A stretch of 64,000 nucleotides of DNA from assembly GCA_029782355.1 (NCBI GenBank), contig JAKOUY010000040.1, forward strand, positions 124,001 through 188,000, given 5' to 3'. The position numbers were made by a program, and so were the translations under genes. Shown here one piece after another: positions 45,271-53,047 of the stretch. The DNA is from Actinomycetes bacterium. GTDB lineage: Bacteria > Actinomycetota > Acidimicrobiia > Acidimicrobiales > Ilumatobacteraceae. The notes beneath the pieces are model-generated. The model had not been told where the DNA came from and did no database searches. It saw only the letters and a program-made list of their open reading frames with translations. Positions within the stretch are counted from its first letter, which is position 1. Every line of letters starts with the position of its first letter.

Positions 45271-46047
45271 TCAGCGCGCCAGGCGATACACCGAGACGTG
45301 GCTGGGTGACGCTGCCGTGTACGGCGCGCCCGACCAGTCGGCGTGGCGTGACTCCAGGGTGAACCCGGTGAGACGGGCCATCAGATCCAACTCGGCGGGC
45401 CAGATGTAGCGGTGGTCGCTGCGGACCAACGTCGCCGTGCGGTCGGCGCCGAAGCGGACGTGATGCGAGGTCACCCGCTGGCCCACCGTGTCGTACGTGT
45501 CGACGCCGAGATACCCGGGCTCGTCGGCGAACACGACGGCCTGCGCAGCCGGCGGACGTTGGGGGAGCGGGGGCACCCACAGCTCGACCACGAAGCGTCC
45601 GCCCGGATCCAGGTGACGTGCCGCGTTGGCGAAGCAAGCGATCTGGGCGTCCTGGGTGAGCAGGTTGGAGATCGTGTTGAACACCAGGTACACGAGCGAG
45701 AACCGGCCCGGCGCGGTGGCGACGGTCATGTCGCCCTCGACGACGGCAATGGCGTCGGACCCGTCCTTGGCGCGCAGCCGGGCGATCATGTCCGGTGACA
45801 GCTCGATGCCCACTACGGGCACGCCTCCCCCGGCCAGCGGGATGGCCACCCGACCGGTGCCGGCGGCGAACTCCAGCGCCCGCCCGCCGGCTGCCCAGCG
45901 GGCCAACGCCGCCGTCGTCCGATCGAGCAGCTCGTCGGCGAACATCCCGGTGCCGGGCGTGTCGTAGGCGTGTGCCGCGTCGCGATCCCAGGCGGCGTTG
46001 CTGGCGGCGATCTCGGCGGCCGGTATCCCGAGCCAGTCGCCGGTCAC
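45271..46047 (-). CDS. class I SAM-dependent methyltransferase
   Basis: A 258-residue methyltransferase with motif I ALEFAAGTGRVAIPLAGGGV, acidic strand 2 VVGIELSPDMIARLRAKDG, motif II region AVVEGDMTV and FSLVYLVFNTISNLLTQDAQ. The C-terminal beta-rich half (VVELWVPPLPQRPPAAQA, HRYIWPAELDLMARLTGFTL) is typical of small-molecule methyltransferases. Substrate unknown. The GTG start overlaps the MOSC gene stop (GTGA). Convergent with the hydroxylase. Confidence 0.87.
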   Translation of the reverse strand: MTGDWLGIPAAEIAASNAAWDRDAAHAYDTPGTGMFADELLDRTTAALARWAAGGRALEFAAGTGRVAIPLAGGGVPVVGIELSPDMIARLRAKDGSDAIAVVEGDMTVATAPGRFSLVYLVFNTISNLLTQDAQIACFANAARHLDPGGRFVVELWVPPLPQRPPAAQAVVFADEPGYLGVDTYDTVGQRVTSHHVRFGADRTATLVRSDHRYIWPAELDLMARLTGFTLESRHADWSGAPYTAASPSHVSVYRLAR

Positions 46048-46742
46048 GTCGGTTCCAGCACGGCGGCGTCACCCACGGCGATCCGCCCGGGCGTGCGCAC
46101 CGCGGCATAGACCCGGGCCATCGAACCGTGCCGTTCGTGGATCCGCCGGTAGTTGCCGTCGGTGAACCACTGGGCCTGGTGACGGCACGGGGTGGCGAAG
46201 CTGGTCACGTCGCAGACCACCTCGCCGAGCGCCAGGCGCACGCCGGGGCGGACGTCGGCCCACGGCAGGCCCCGTACCGAGACGTTCTCGCCGGCGGCCC
46301 CGCGGACGATCGGGTGGCCCTCGGCGTGCAGCGTGTCGACGACCTCAGCGCTCCACAGGCACAGCACCTGGGCCGGCCCACCGTGGTGGACACGGTTGGC
46401 CTGGCGATCGGGTCCGGCGCGCATGAACTCGACGTCCAGCGCGTCGACCGCCAGCTTGGGGACCCCGCCGCCACTGGCGAACAGCCCGCTCACCGTGCCG
46501 CGCCGGGTGGCCGGCAGCTGGCCGGCGGCGCGCAGCGCCGGGCCGGTGGCCAGCCAGGCCTCCCACAGCGCGGCCATGGTCGCCGCCGGATCGGCACCGG
46601 CCCCGGCGTCGACGGCGCGGAACAGGCGGCGCACCACAGCCGGATCCCGGCCGACCTCCAGGGCCCGCTGGATCGCCGGGGCGTCGCCGAGGTAGCGCTG
46701 GACGTCACGTGCCGAGAAGCGGTACGGGCCGATCTGCAACAT
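46044..46742 (-). CDS. MOSC-domain protein
   Basis: A 232-residue protein with a ~80-residue N-terminal region (LQIGPYRFSARDVQRYLGDA) of unknown fold and a C-terminal MOSC domain: GTVSGLFASGGGVPKLAVDA, RQANRVHHGGPAQVLCLWSA, AGENVSVRGLPWADVRPGVR and VTSFATPCRHQAQWF with the conserved cysteine. MOSC proteins carry sulfur for molybdenum cofactor or reduce N-hydroxylated compounds, and a Mo enzyme lies next door. ATG 46742 is 8 bases after TACGAT (minus strand), so likely leaderless. Confidence 0.85.
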   Translation of the reverse strand: MLQIGPYRFSARDVQRYLGDAPAIQRALEVGRDPAVVRRLFRAVDAGAGADPAATMAALWEAWLATGPALRAAGQLPATRRGTVSGLFASGGGVPKLAVDALDVEFMRAGPDRQANRVHHGGPAQVLCLWSAEVVDTLHAEGHPIVRGAAGENVSVRGLPWADVRPGVRLALGEVVCDVTSFATPCRHQAQWFTDGNYRRIHERHGSMARVYAAVRTPGRIAVGDAAVLEPT

Positions 46743-46750
46743 CGACGTGC

Positions 46751-46760
46751 ATCGTAGGCT
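46751..46760. promoter_or_regulatory. overlapping back-to-back -10 elements of divergent leaderless genes
   Basis: The 26-bp gap between the MOSC and SsnA-like start codons holds TACGAT (minus strand, 46751-46756) and TAGGCT (plus strand, 46755-46760), sharing two base pairs. Each is 8 bases from its start codon. Polymerase can hardly occupy both at once, so the two genes may be transcribed alternately. Confidence 0.5.
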
Positions 46761-46768
46761 CGGCCTCG

Positions 46769-47809
46769 ATGGGAGCTTCCGGGCAATTGACGGGCACGAC
46801 GGCCGGCATGGTCTGCGCCCACCACCACCTGTACTCCGCCCTGGCACGCGGCATGCCGGCACCGGCGAAGCAGCCGACGACGTTCCGCGAGATCCTCGAA
46901 CAGATCTGGTGGCGTCTCGACGTGGCCCTCGACGACGAGATGATCCGCTGGTCGGCCATGCTCGGGGCGATGGAGGCCCTGCAATGCGGGACCACCTGCA
47001 TCGTCGACCACCACGAGTCCCCGTCGGCCATCGAGGGCAGCCTGTCGATCATCGCCGAGGCCTGCGCCGAGGTCGGCGTGCGCACCAACCTGGCCTACGG
47101 CGTCACGGACCGTCATGGCTCCGATGGGGCCCGCCGGGGCCTGGCGGAGAACGAGCGGTTCCTGCGCGGCGGCGGGCGCGGGATGGTCGGCGTTCACGCC
47201 GCGTTCACCTGCACGGACGAGACCCTGGCCGCCGCCGCCGGCCTGGCGGTCGATCTGGGGGTCGGCGTGCACATCCACGTGGCCGAAGGGCCCGATGATG
47301 CTGCGGCCGGCGCCCGCCTGGCGCAACTGGCCACCGAGGACTGGTGGCTCGTGCACTGCGTCTACCTGGACCGGACGTTGCCCGGGATCATCGCCCACAA
47401 CCCGCGCAGCAACATGAACAACTCGGTCGGCTATGCCCGGCCGTCGGCGCGCCGCAACCGCGTCGTGCTGGGCACCGATGGCATCGGCGCCGACATGCTG
47501 GAGGAGGCCCGTCTGGCCTACGCCCGCCTCCGAGAGTCGGACGTCACCGCCTCGCCGGACACGGTGTGGACGTGGATCGACAACGGCTACCTGCTGTTCC
47601 CCGAAGCTCGGGAGGATCGAGTGACGTGGAACGATCCGCATCCTGACGAGGCCTGGCGGGTGGTCTTCACGCCCGGCCTGCGTGCGCTGGACGTCACCCT
47701 GGCGAGTGGGGAGGAGGTGCTGCGCAACGGCCTGCCCACTCGGGTCGACGCCGCCGAGGTGCGCGCCAAGGCCACCGAGCAGGCCGAGCGACTGTTCACC
47801 CGACTGTGA
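46769..47809 (+). CDS. SsnA-like amidohydrolase, lacking the usual N-terminal region
   Basis: A 346-residue amidohydrolase resembling SsnA/chlorohydrolases (TrzN-AtzA type): MVCAHHHLYSALARGMPA (metal HxH), FREILEQIWWRLDVALDDEM, ALQCGTTCIVDHHESPSAIE, VGVHIHVAEGPDD, HNPRSNMNNSVGYARPS and VVLGTDGIGADMLEEARLAY. These deaminate or dechlorinate purine- or triazine-like rings, and SsnA is known from selenium-dependent purine hydroxylase clusters. Typical members have ~55-60 residues of beta-sandwich before the HxH motif; here it begins at residue ~18 because the divergent MOSC gene starts 26 bases upstream. ATG 46769 is leaderless-like (TAGGCT, 8 bases). Confidence 0.78.
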   Translation: MGASGQLTGTTAGMVCAHHHLYSALARGMPAPAKQPTTFREILEQIWWRLDVALDDEMIRWSAMLGAMEALQCGTTCIVDHHESPSAIEGSLSIIAEACAEVGVRTNLAYGVTDRHGSDGARRGLAENERFLRGGGRGMVGVHAAFTCTDETLAAAAGLAVDLGVGVHIHVAEGPDDAAAGARLAQLATEDWWLVHCVYLDRTLPGIIAHNPRSNMNNSVGYARPSARRNRVVLGTDGIGADMLEEARLAYARLRESDVTASPDTVWTWIDNGYLLFPEAREDRVTWNDPHPDEAWRVVFTPGLRALDVTLASGEEVLRNGLPTRVDAAEVRAKATEQAERLFTRL

Positions 47810-47868
47810 TCTGGTGACATCGGAGAGTAGTGAATTGTTCATGTTTGTCGGAATGTCACGTTCAGAAA

Positions 47869-47898
47869 TTGAATATCACGATCCGTAGTTGATACCGT
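47869..47898 (+). promoter_or_regulatory. putative promoter of the adhesin gene
   Basis: TTGAAT (47869-47874), an 18-base spacer and TACCGT (47893-47898) lie in a relatively AT-rich 158-bp gap after the SsnA-like gene. The first base of the message would be near 47905, leaving a leader with GGAG about 8 bases before the ATG at 47968. Confidence 0.45.
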
Positions 47899-47967
47899 GA
47901 TCCCTGGCCAGGCCCGGTACTCGATGGACCTGGCGAGACGAATCACTCAGGGCACGGAGTCATCATC

Positions 47968-49692
47968 ATGTGGAGTCCCAGGCGCGCCCACCGCGCTCAT
48001 GGCCGGCACTCGATCGACGCGTCGGGCGTCGCCGATCACCTCGACCGCGGCGGTCCGAGCCGGGCTCGGCTCGGCCGGCGGCGGGCCGCCCTCCTGGCCG
48101 GCGCGTCGGGATCGCTCGCCGTGCTCGGCGCGGCGATCATCGCCCTTGCCGCCGCCCCCTCGGATGCCGTCGGCGCCCCGCCGCCGTCCATTCCCGACCG
48201 GGCAAACGGCCGGGCGACGAGCGCGCCGACGACCAGCGTGGCCGACGCCGTGGCTCCGGTGGCGGACGCGGCCGCGAGCAGCACGGCTGCGGCCGGCACG
48301 ACCGAGACCGTGCCGGCCAATGGGTCGGTCGACAGCTCGACGTCGTCACCGGACCCGGCACCGGGCCCGACGCCGGCCCCGTCGGCGGACCCATCGGGTC
48401 CGGCCATCGAGCCGGCCACACCCGGCGCCGCGCCGCCGCTCGACCCTGCGGTGCCGGCCCCTCGCCTGGCGCGCACCGCCGCGGCCATCGCCGGCACCGG
48501 GTGCCCCACGCCGATGCCCACCGATCAGAGCTCGACGATCAACAGCCTGACGCTCAGCGACACGACCCTCGACGCCTGGCAGCAGATCCGCGTCGACTTC
48601 ACCGGCTCGCTGCCGGACAGTGCCTGCGCCGGCGACACGGTCACCATCGGCCTGCCGAGCGCGCTCAGCATCCAGGCCGGGAGCTTCCCGGTGCTCGATC
48701 CCGACGGCAACGTCATGGGCACCATGGTCGTCGACGACGTGGCGCGCACGGCCACGATCACGTTCAACGATTACGTGGAGAGCCACGACGGGGTCACCTA
48801 CCACGGGTTCGTCAGCGCTCAGTTCTTCGGCGAGGTCGCCCCCGACCACTCCTACTCGCTGGTGTTCACCGTCGGAGCGACCACGAAGACGGTCGGCGTG
48901 ACCACCAACTCGTGCCCGGACTGCGGGTCGCCACGGACGTGGGCGGGCAAGTGGGCCTCGCTCTCCTCCGACGGCGCATCGGTGTGGGTCGGCATGGAGT
49001 CCTCCGTGGTGGGCACGGCCGGCGAGACGGTGACCTTCACCGACACCGTGGGCGCCGGTCAGGCGATCGACTGCAGCAGTCTGTGGGCGCAGGCCGCTCG
49101 GCTGAATGCGTGGGGTGGGCTGGACGGCTATGCCGGCCGGCCGATGAACGTGACGTCGTGCGACGCCACGAGCGTCACCGTGACGGTGGTGGCGAAGGCG
49201 GCCGACGTCGGCAACTACGTGACCATGGGCATGCGCGTCGCCGTGACCGACACCTCGTTGAGCGAGTACGCCGATGCCGGCTCGGTCGCCCAGGCCAACT
49301 CGTCCAAGCCGGTCGATGCCCGGGCGGTCCGCTACGACGCCGGCGTGGGCGGCGACGGGTCCACCACCACCACGACGACGACCACGACCACGACGACGAC
49401 CACACCGAAGCCGTCGACGACCACGACGACGACCACGACGACGAGCACGACCACGACGACCACGACGAGCACGACGAGCACGACGAGCACGTCGACGACC
49501 ACGAGCACCACGGCGCCGGCCGCCACCTCCACGGTCCCGGGTCCGACCACGACGCTGGCGCCGACCACGCTGCCCGACGGCCCACTGCCGTCCACCGGTG
49601 CCGACCCGTCGGGCACCCTGGCGGCGGCCGCTGCCGCGCTGTGCCTCGGCCTCGGCGCGGTGCTGATCGCTCGCCGCCGTCATCCGGCCTGA
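47968..49692 (+). CDS. LPSTG-anchored surface adhesin-like protein
   Basis: A 574-residue exported protein. A basic N-terminus precedes the signal helix ([20 protein letters not shown], residues ~46-65). A Pro/Ala/Ser/Thr-rich stretch leads to an Ig-like adhesin pair at ~185-450 ([60 protein letters not shown]) resembling the SgrA/Sdr-type bacterial adhesion domains. A Thr-rich tract (~465-540) spans the wall. The end is a sortase signal: LPSTG, a hydrophobic helix and RRRHPA. No sortase gene is in the window. GGAG precedes ATG 47968. Likely mediates attachment; ligand unknown. Confidence 0.82.
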   Translation: MWSPRRAHRAHGRHSIDASGVADHLDRGGPSRARLGRRRAALLAGASGSLAVLGAAIIALAAAPSDAVGAPPPSIPDRANGRATSAPTTSVADAVAPVADAAASSTAAAGTTETVPANGSVDSSTSSPDPAPGPTPAPSADPSGPAIEPATPGAAPPLDPAVPAPRLARTAAAIAGTGCPTPMPTDQSSTINSLTLSDTTLDAWQQIRVDFTGSLPDSACAGDTVTIGLPSALSIQAGSFPVLDPDGNVMGTMVVDDVARTATITFNDYVESHDGVTYHGFVSAQFFGEVAPDHSYSLVFTVGATTKTVGVTTNSCPDCGSPRTWAGKWASLSSDGASVWVGMESSVVGTAGETVTFTDTVGAGQAIDCSSLWAQAARLNAWGGLDGYAGRPMNVTSCDATSVTVTVVAKAADVGNYVTMGMRVAVTDTSLSEYADAGSVAQANSSKPVDARAVRYDAGVGGDGSTTTTTTTTTTTTTTPKPSTTTTTTTTTSTTTTTTTSTTSTTSTSTTTSTTAPAATSTVPGPTTTLAPTTLPDGPLPSTGADPSGTLAAAAAALCLGLGAVLIARRRHPA

Positions 49693-49723
49693 CCCGGACC
49701 AGCCGTTCCCGCCCGGTCATGGG

Positions 49724-49749
49724 TTGACAATTTGTCAATCCGGTACTGT
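49724..49749 (+). promoter_or_regulatory. leaderless promoter with TTGACAATTTGTCAA palindrome
   Basis: TTGACAATTTGTCAA (49724-49738) is a perfect 15-bp palindrome around one base. TACTGT (49744-49749) follows and the ATG at 49757 comes 7 bases later, fitting a leaderless message. The palindrome covers the -35 region and is probably a repressor site of TetR or MarR type. No regulator gene is adjacent. Confidence 0.5.
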
Positions 49750-49756
49750 CGAGCAG

Positions 49757-50758
49757 ATGGACACGCCGGTCGCCATCTACCTGCAGGACGCCCACACCAT
49801 CCGTCAAGGGATCGGGTTCGCCCAGTACGCCGAGGCCAAGGGGTTCGAGGCGGTCTGGCAGGCCGAGAGTCGCCTGGTGCGCGAGGCCACCGTGCCGATG
49901 GCCGCCTTCGCCAGCAACACCGAGCGGATCAAGGTCGGCTCGGGGGTGGTCGACTGTTGGAGCCGCAACCCGGCCCGGCTGGCGGCGACCTTCTCGACCC
50001 TCGACGACCTCGCCCCGGGTCGGGTCATCCTCGGCATCGGGGCGTGGTGGGACCCGCTGGCGCAGAAGGTGGGCATCACCCGTGCCCGACCGCTCACCGT
50101 GATGCGCGAGATCGTCACGGCCGTCCGTGCCCTCCTGCACAACGAGACGGTGACCTTCGACGGCAGCTACGTGCACCTCGACGGGGTCGAGCTCGACTAC
50201 GTGTACCAGGAACGCCGACCCAAGGACGTCCCCATCTACATCGGTGCCACGGGGCTGCAGATGATGGAGCTCACCGGCGAGATCGCGGACGGTGCTGTCC
50301 TCAACTACCTGGTGTCACCCGACTACAACGCCCAGGCCATGGAGGCCCTCGGCCGCGGCGCCGACAAGGCTGGACGGCGGATCGACGACATCGATCGTCC
50401 GCAACTCGTCGTGTGCAGCGTGCACGAGGACCGTCGGACGGCGCTCGACATGGCCCGGATGATGGTCACCCAGTACCTCGGCCAGCAACCGCACATCATG
50501 AAGGCCTCGGGTGTTCCGCAGTCGTTGCTCGACGCCGTCGGTGAGGTGCTCACCTGGCCGGCCACCCACGAGCAGGTCGAGGCGGCCAGCAAGCTGGTGC
50601 CCGACGAGATCGTCCAGATGCTCACCGCCTCCGGCACGCCGGCCGAGGCCCGATCCAAGGTCCAGGAGTACATCGATCACGGGTGCACCTGCCCGATCCT
50701 GTACCCGCTCGGCGACGTACAGGCGATGATCGACGCGTTCGCGCCGGGCGCAGCCTGA
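49757..50758 (+). CDS. F420-dependent LLM-class oxidoreductase
   Basis: A 333-residue luciferase-like protein close to the methylene-H4MPT reductase/F420 group: [80 protein letters not shown] and [14 protein letters not shown]. It should bind F420 in the TIM barrel and oxidise or reduce an unknown organic substrate. Promoter with a palindrome lies immediately upstream. The next gene starts 17 bases after the stop. Confidence 0.86.
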   Translation: MDTPVAIYLQDAHTIRQGIGFAQYAEAKGFEAVWQAESRLVREATVPMAAFASNTERIKVGSGVVDCWSRNPARLAATFSTLDDLAPGRVILGIGAWWDPLAQKVGITRARPLTVMREIVTAVRALLHNETVTFDGSYVHLDGVELDYVYQERRPKDVPIYIGATGLQMMELTGEIADGAVLNYLVSPDYNAQAMEALGRGADKAGRRIDDIDRPQLVVCSVHEDRRTALDMARMMVTQYLGQQPHIMKASGVPQSLLDAVGEVLTWPATHEQVEAASKLVPDEIVQMLTASGTPAEARSKVQEYIDHGCTCPILYPLGDVQAMIDAFAPGAA

Positions 50759-50774
50759 TCGGTACGCTGCCCGC

Positions 50775-51230
50775 ATGGGTCAACAGGTCGCCGTCACCGT
50801 CCTGCCCAGCCGCCAGGGCGAGCTGCGCTTCGAGGCCAACCGCAACTTCACCGGCATGGGCCACGAGAACTACCGCGCCGGCGCGCCCGTGGTCGGCAAC
50901 ACCCCGTCGGCCGTCGTCGCCCGACGGCTGCTCGACACCGGACACGTCGATGGCGTCCACGTCTACGGCAACATCATCGACATCCAGCTGGCTCGCGGGT
51001 CGGACGGTGCCGGTCTCGACGGCGTGGTCCGCGACCTGTACCAGTACTGGCTCCCGGACCGCGAGCTGCCCACCTTCGACGACACCGCAACCGACGCACC
51101 GGCCGAGAGCGGCGGGACCGCACCGGCCGCCGGCGGCGGTGGGGCGGCGAGCGCCTACGAGCAGCGGGTACCGGAGACCCTCCGCCAGCGCAGCGCCGCC
51201 GCGCTGGCCCGTTGGAGGGCCAACCACTAG
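50775..51230 (+). CDS. small NifU-N/Nfu-N-like domain protein
   Basis: A 151-residue protein. Residues ~1-95 resemble the Nfu/NifU N-terminal domain found in many actinobacterial hypothetical proteins: VLPSRQGELRFEANRNFTGM, AVVARRLLDTGHVDGVHVYG and NIIDIQLARG. The CxxC cluster-binding domain of Nfu is absent, so it cannot assemble Fe-S clusters by itself. A Gly/Ala-rich linker and a basic C-terminal helix (RVPETLRQRSAAALARWRAN) follow. ATG 50775 is 6 bases after TACGCT. Confidence 0.6.
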   Translation: MGQQVAVTVLPSRQGELRFEANRNFTGMGHENYRAGAPVVGNTPSAVVARRLLDTGHVDGVHVYGNIIDIQLARGSDGAGLDGVVRDLYQYWLPDRELPTFDDTATDAPAESGGTAPAAGGGGAASAYEQRVPETLRQRSAAALARWRANH

Positions 51231-51295
51231 GCACGAGGTGTACTCGGCCGCGGCGGCCTGGGCCACGGGGGCCAGGGGGATCGAGGCCCGACGAG

Positions 51296-52546
51296 TCAGC
51301 CGGACGGGTCAGCGTCCGCCAACTCGGCCAGGATCGCCGTGGTGTGCTCGCCCAGTCGTGGTGCCACCCACCGCGGCCCGCCCGGCGTTCCGTGGAAGTC
51401 GGCCGGCGTGGCGATCATCGTCGTCGTGCCCCACTCGTCGGGAACCTCGACCAAGCCGCCCGCGGCGCGCAGTTGCGGGTCGGCGATGACCTCGTCGGGC
51501 TCCTGCACCGGCGCCCAGAACATGTCCGGCTCGGTGGCGAAGATCGCCGCCCACTCGTCGAGCGTCTTGCGGGCGAAGGCCTCGTCGAGCAGTCCGATCA
51601 GCTCGGCGGCGTTGGTCGCCCGGGCCAGCGGTGTCGCGAAGCGCTCGTCGTCGATCCACTCCGGATGACCGACGCAGCGTGCGAGCGGTGGCCAGTGCCG
51701 TGGCCCCTCGAGGCCGACGATCCACAGCCGGCGGCCGTCGCCGGCGGTGTAGTTGTTGACCGCCGGATTGCCCATCACCCGGCGGTCGCCGATGGCTGCG
51801 TGCTGGCCCCAGCCGAGGAGCATGTTCAGGTCGAAGCCCACGGTGTACACGCCCTGGCGGAACAACGAGCTCGACACCAGTTGGCCCCGCCCGTTCGCCT
51901 GGCGGGCGTACAGGGCAGCGCAGATCGCCCCGGCCATGCTCATCGCCACGCTGTGGTCGCCCATCCCACCCCGCTGGAACGGCAGCGTCCCTCCGGGCGG
52001 GGTGAGCAGCGCGGCGATGCCCGCCCGAGCCCAGAACGCGGCGATGTCGTAGGCCGCACGGTTGGCGTCCTCGCCGGCCAGGCCGTAGCCGGTGATGTGC
52101 CCGTAGACCAGGCCCGGGTGACGCGCGAGCAGCGTGGTGGCGTCGAGGCCGAGGCGAGCTAGCGCATCGGCGCGCACGTTGGTGACGAACACGTCGGCCC
52201 GCTCGATCAGCCGCTCGGCCCGGTGACGGTCGTCCGCCGACGCCAGGTCGAGCACGATGCTGCGCTTGCCGCGGTTGTCGAGCTCGAACACCGGGTTGGT
52301 GGGCATGTCGGCGCCGAACATCCGCTGGAAGCTGCGCGCCGGGTCGCCGGCGGGGGGCTCGATCTTGATCACGTCGGCGCCCCAGTCGCACAGGATCGCC
52401 GCAGCCGCCGGCCCCGCCACCCACACGCCCAACTCGACCACCTGGACCCCGGCCAGCGGGCCACGCCCGGAGTTGGCCGTCACGCCCGGCACCGGCTCGC
52501 TCGGGTCGATCGGGTCGATCGGGTCCATCGGGTCCATCGGGTCCAT
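51296..52546 (-). CDS. CaiB/BaiF family CoA-transferase
   Basis: A 416-residue class III CoA-transferase: GPLAGVQVVELGVWVAGPAA, ILCDWGADVIKIEPPAGDPA, FELDNRGKRSIVLDL, ANRAAYDIAAFWARAG and RGGMGDHSVAMSMAGAICAA. AYDIAAFW contains the aspartate that forms the aspartyl-CoA thioester in this family. It moves CoA between organic acids, usually to activate acids for breakdown. The start is unusual: ATG occurs three times in 9-bp repeats (52546, 52537, 52528), giving MDPMDPMDPIDPIDP; the true start cannot be decided. Confidence 0.87.
   Translation of the reverse strand: MDPMDPMDPIDPIDPSEPVPGVTANSGRGPLAGVQVVELGVWVAGPAAAAILCDWGADVIKIEPPAGDPARSFQRMFGADMPTNPVFELDNRGKRSIVLDLASADDRHRAERLIERADVFVTNVRADALARLGLDATTLLARHPGLVYGHITGYGLAGEDANRAAYDIAAFWARAGIAALLTPPGGTLPFQRGGMGDHSVAMSMAGAICAALYARQANGRGQLVSSSLFRQGVYTVGFDLNMLLGWGQHAAIGDRRVMGNPAVNNYTAGDGRRLWIVGLEGPRHWPPLARCVGHPEWIDDERFATPLARATNAAELIGLLDEAFARKTLDEWAAIFATEPDMFWAPVQEPDEVIADPQLRAAGGLVEVPDEWGTTTMIATPADFHGTPGGPRWVAPRLGEHTTAILAELADADPSG
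52501..52545. repeat. 9-bp tandem repeat over the CoA-transferase start codon
   Basis: Five consecutive 9-bp units, TCGGGTCGA twice then TCGGGTCCA three times; each of the last three supplies a complementary CAT, that is a possible start codon for the minus-strand gene. Confidence 0.85.
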
Positions 52547-52648
52547 CGGCGGACGATACCCGGCCCCTGCCGACCGGGCGGATCCGTCCGGCGCCCCCGT
52601 TCTTGACCTGGCCCGTTCGGCGAGCGGGCCCGACCGCAGTCCACCGCC

Positions 52649-52696
52649 CCCATGGGCGCGCTCGCTTGCAGGACCGGGAGTTTGCGCGCCCATGCG
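52649..52696. repeat. 48-bp palindromic element, copy 2
   Basis: Left arm CCCATGGGCGCG (52649-52660), 24-base core, right arm CGCGCCCATGCG (52685-52696; two bases off symmetry). The core shares GCTTGCAG and a GGGA-GTT ending with copy 3 but differs elsewhere. Confidence 0.75.
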
Positions 52697-52721
52697 CCCG
52701 ACAGGGCCCACTACCGCGACA

Positions 52722-52886
52722 GTCCGCCACGTCGGTGAGGGCGTGAACGCCGGCTCCCGGTGCCATGGGCGCGGACGTCGCCACGTCGGTGAGGGGCGCG
52801 AGCGCCGGCTCCCGGTCCCATGGGCGCGGACGTCGCCACGTCGGTGAGGGGCGCGAGCGCCGGCTCCCGGTCCCATGGGCGCGCTG
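52722..52886. repeat. three tandem 55-bp repeats
   Basis: Units at 52722-52776, 52777-52831 and 52832-52886, the last two nearly identical. Each contains CCACGTCGGTGAGGG, CGCCGGCTCCCGG and CCATGGGCGCG, so each ends in the left arm of the 48-bp palindrome. The 501-bp gap between the CoA-transferase start and the recQ stop has no gene. Confidence 0.85.
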
Positions 52887-52919
52887 GCTTGCAGAAGCGG
52901 GACGTTGCGCGCCCATGGG
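52872..52919. repeat. 48-bp palindromic element, copy 3
   Basis: Left arm CCCATGGGCGCG (52872-52883), 24-base core (52884-52907) and right arm CGCGCCCATGGG (52908-52919), perfectly symmetric arms. It starts inside the last 55-bp repeat. Confidence 0.8.
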
Positions 52920-52943
52920 AGGTGAGAGGGTCGACCCGTTGAC

Positions 52944-53008
52944 CTGCAAGACGGGGGGAGGCGGTCGATCCGAGGTCCGTGCAAGAACGGGGGGAGGCGG
53001 TCGACCCG
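52944..53008. repeat. two direct repeats of ~29 bp
   Basis: Two near-identical copies containing TGCAAGACGGGGGGAGG or TGCAAGAACGGGGGGAGG followed by CGGTCGAYCCG, at 52944-52972 and 52979-53008; a decayed third start (GTGCAACGGG) follows. No reading frame is evident. Confidence 0.7.
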
Positions 53009-53047
53009 TCGACCGTGCAACGGGCGTGAGGCGGGCCGGGGAGCGTG

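Noticed and set aside
52501-52546. Phase-variable switch at the CoA-transferase start
   Set aside because: The unit is 9 bp, so copy changes keep the frame and would not turn the gene off.
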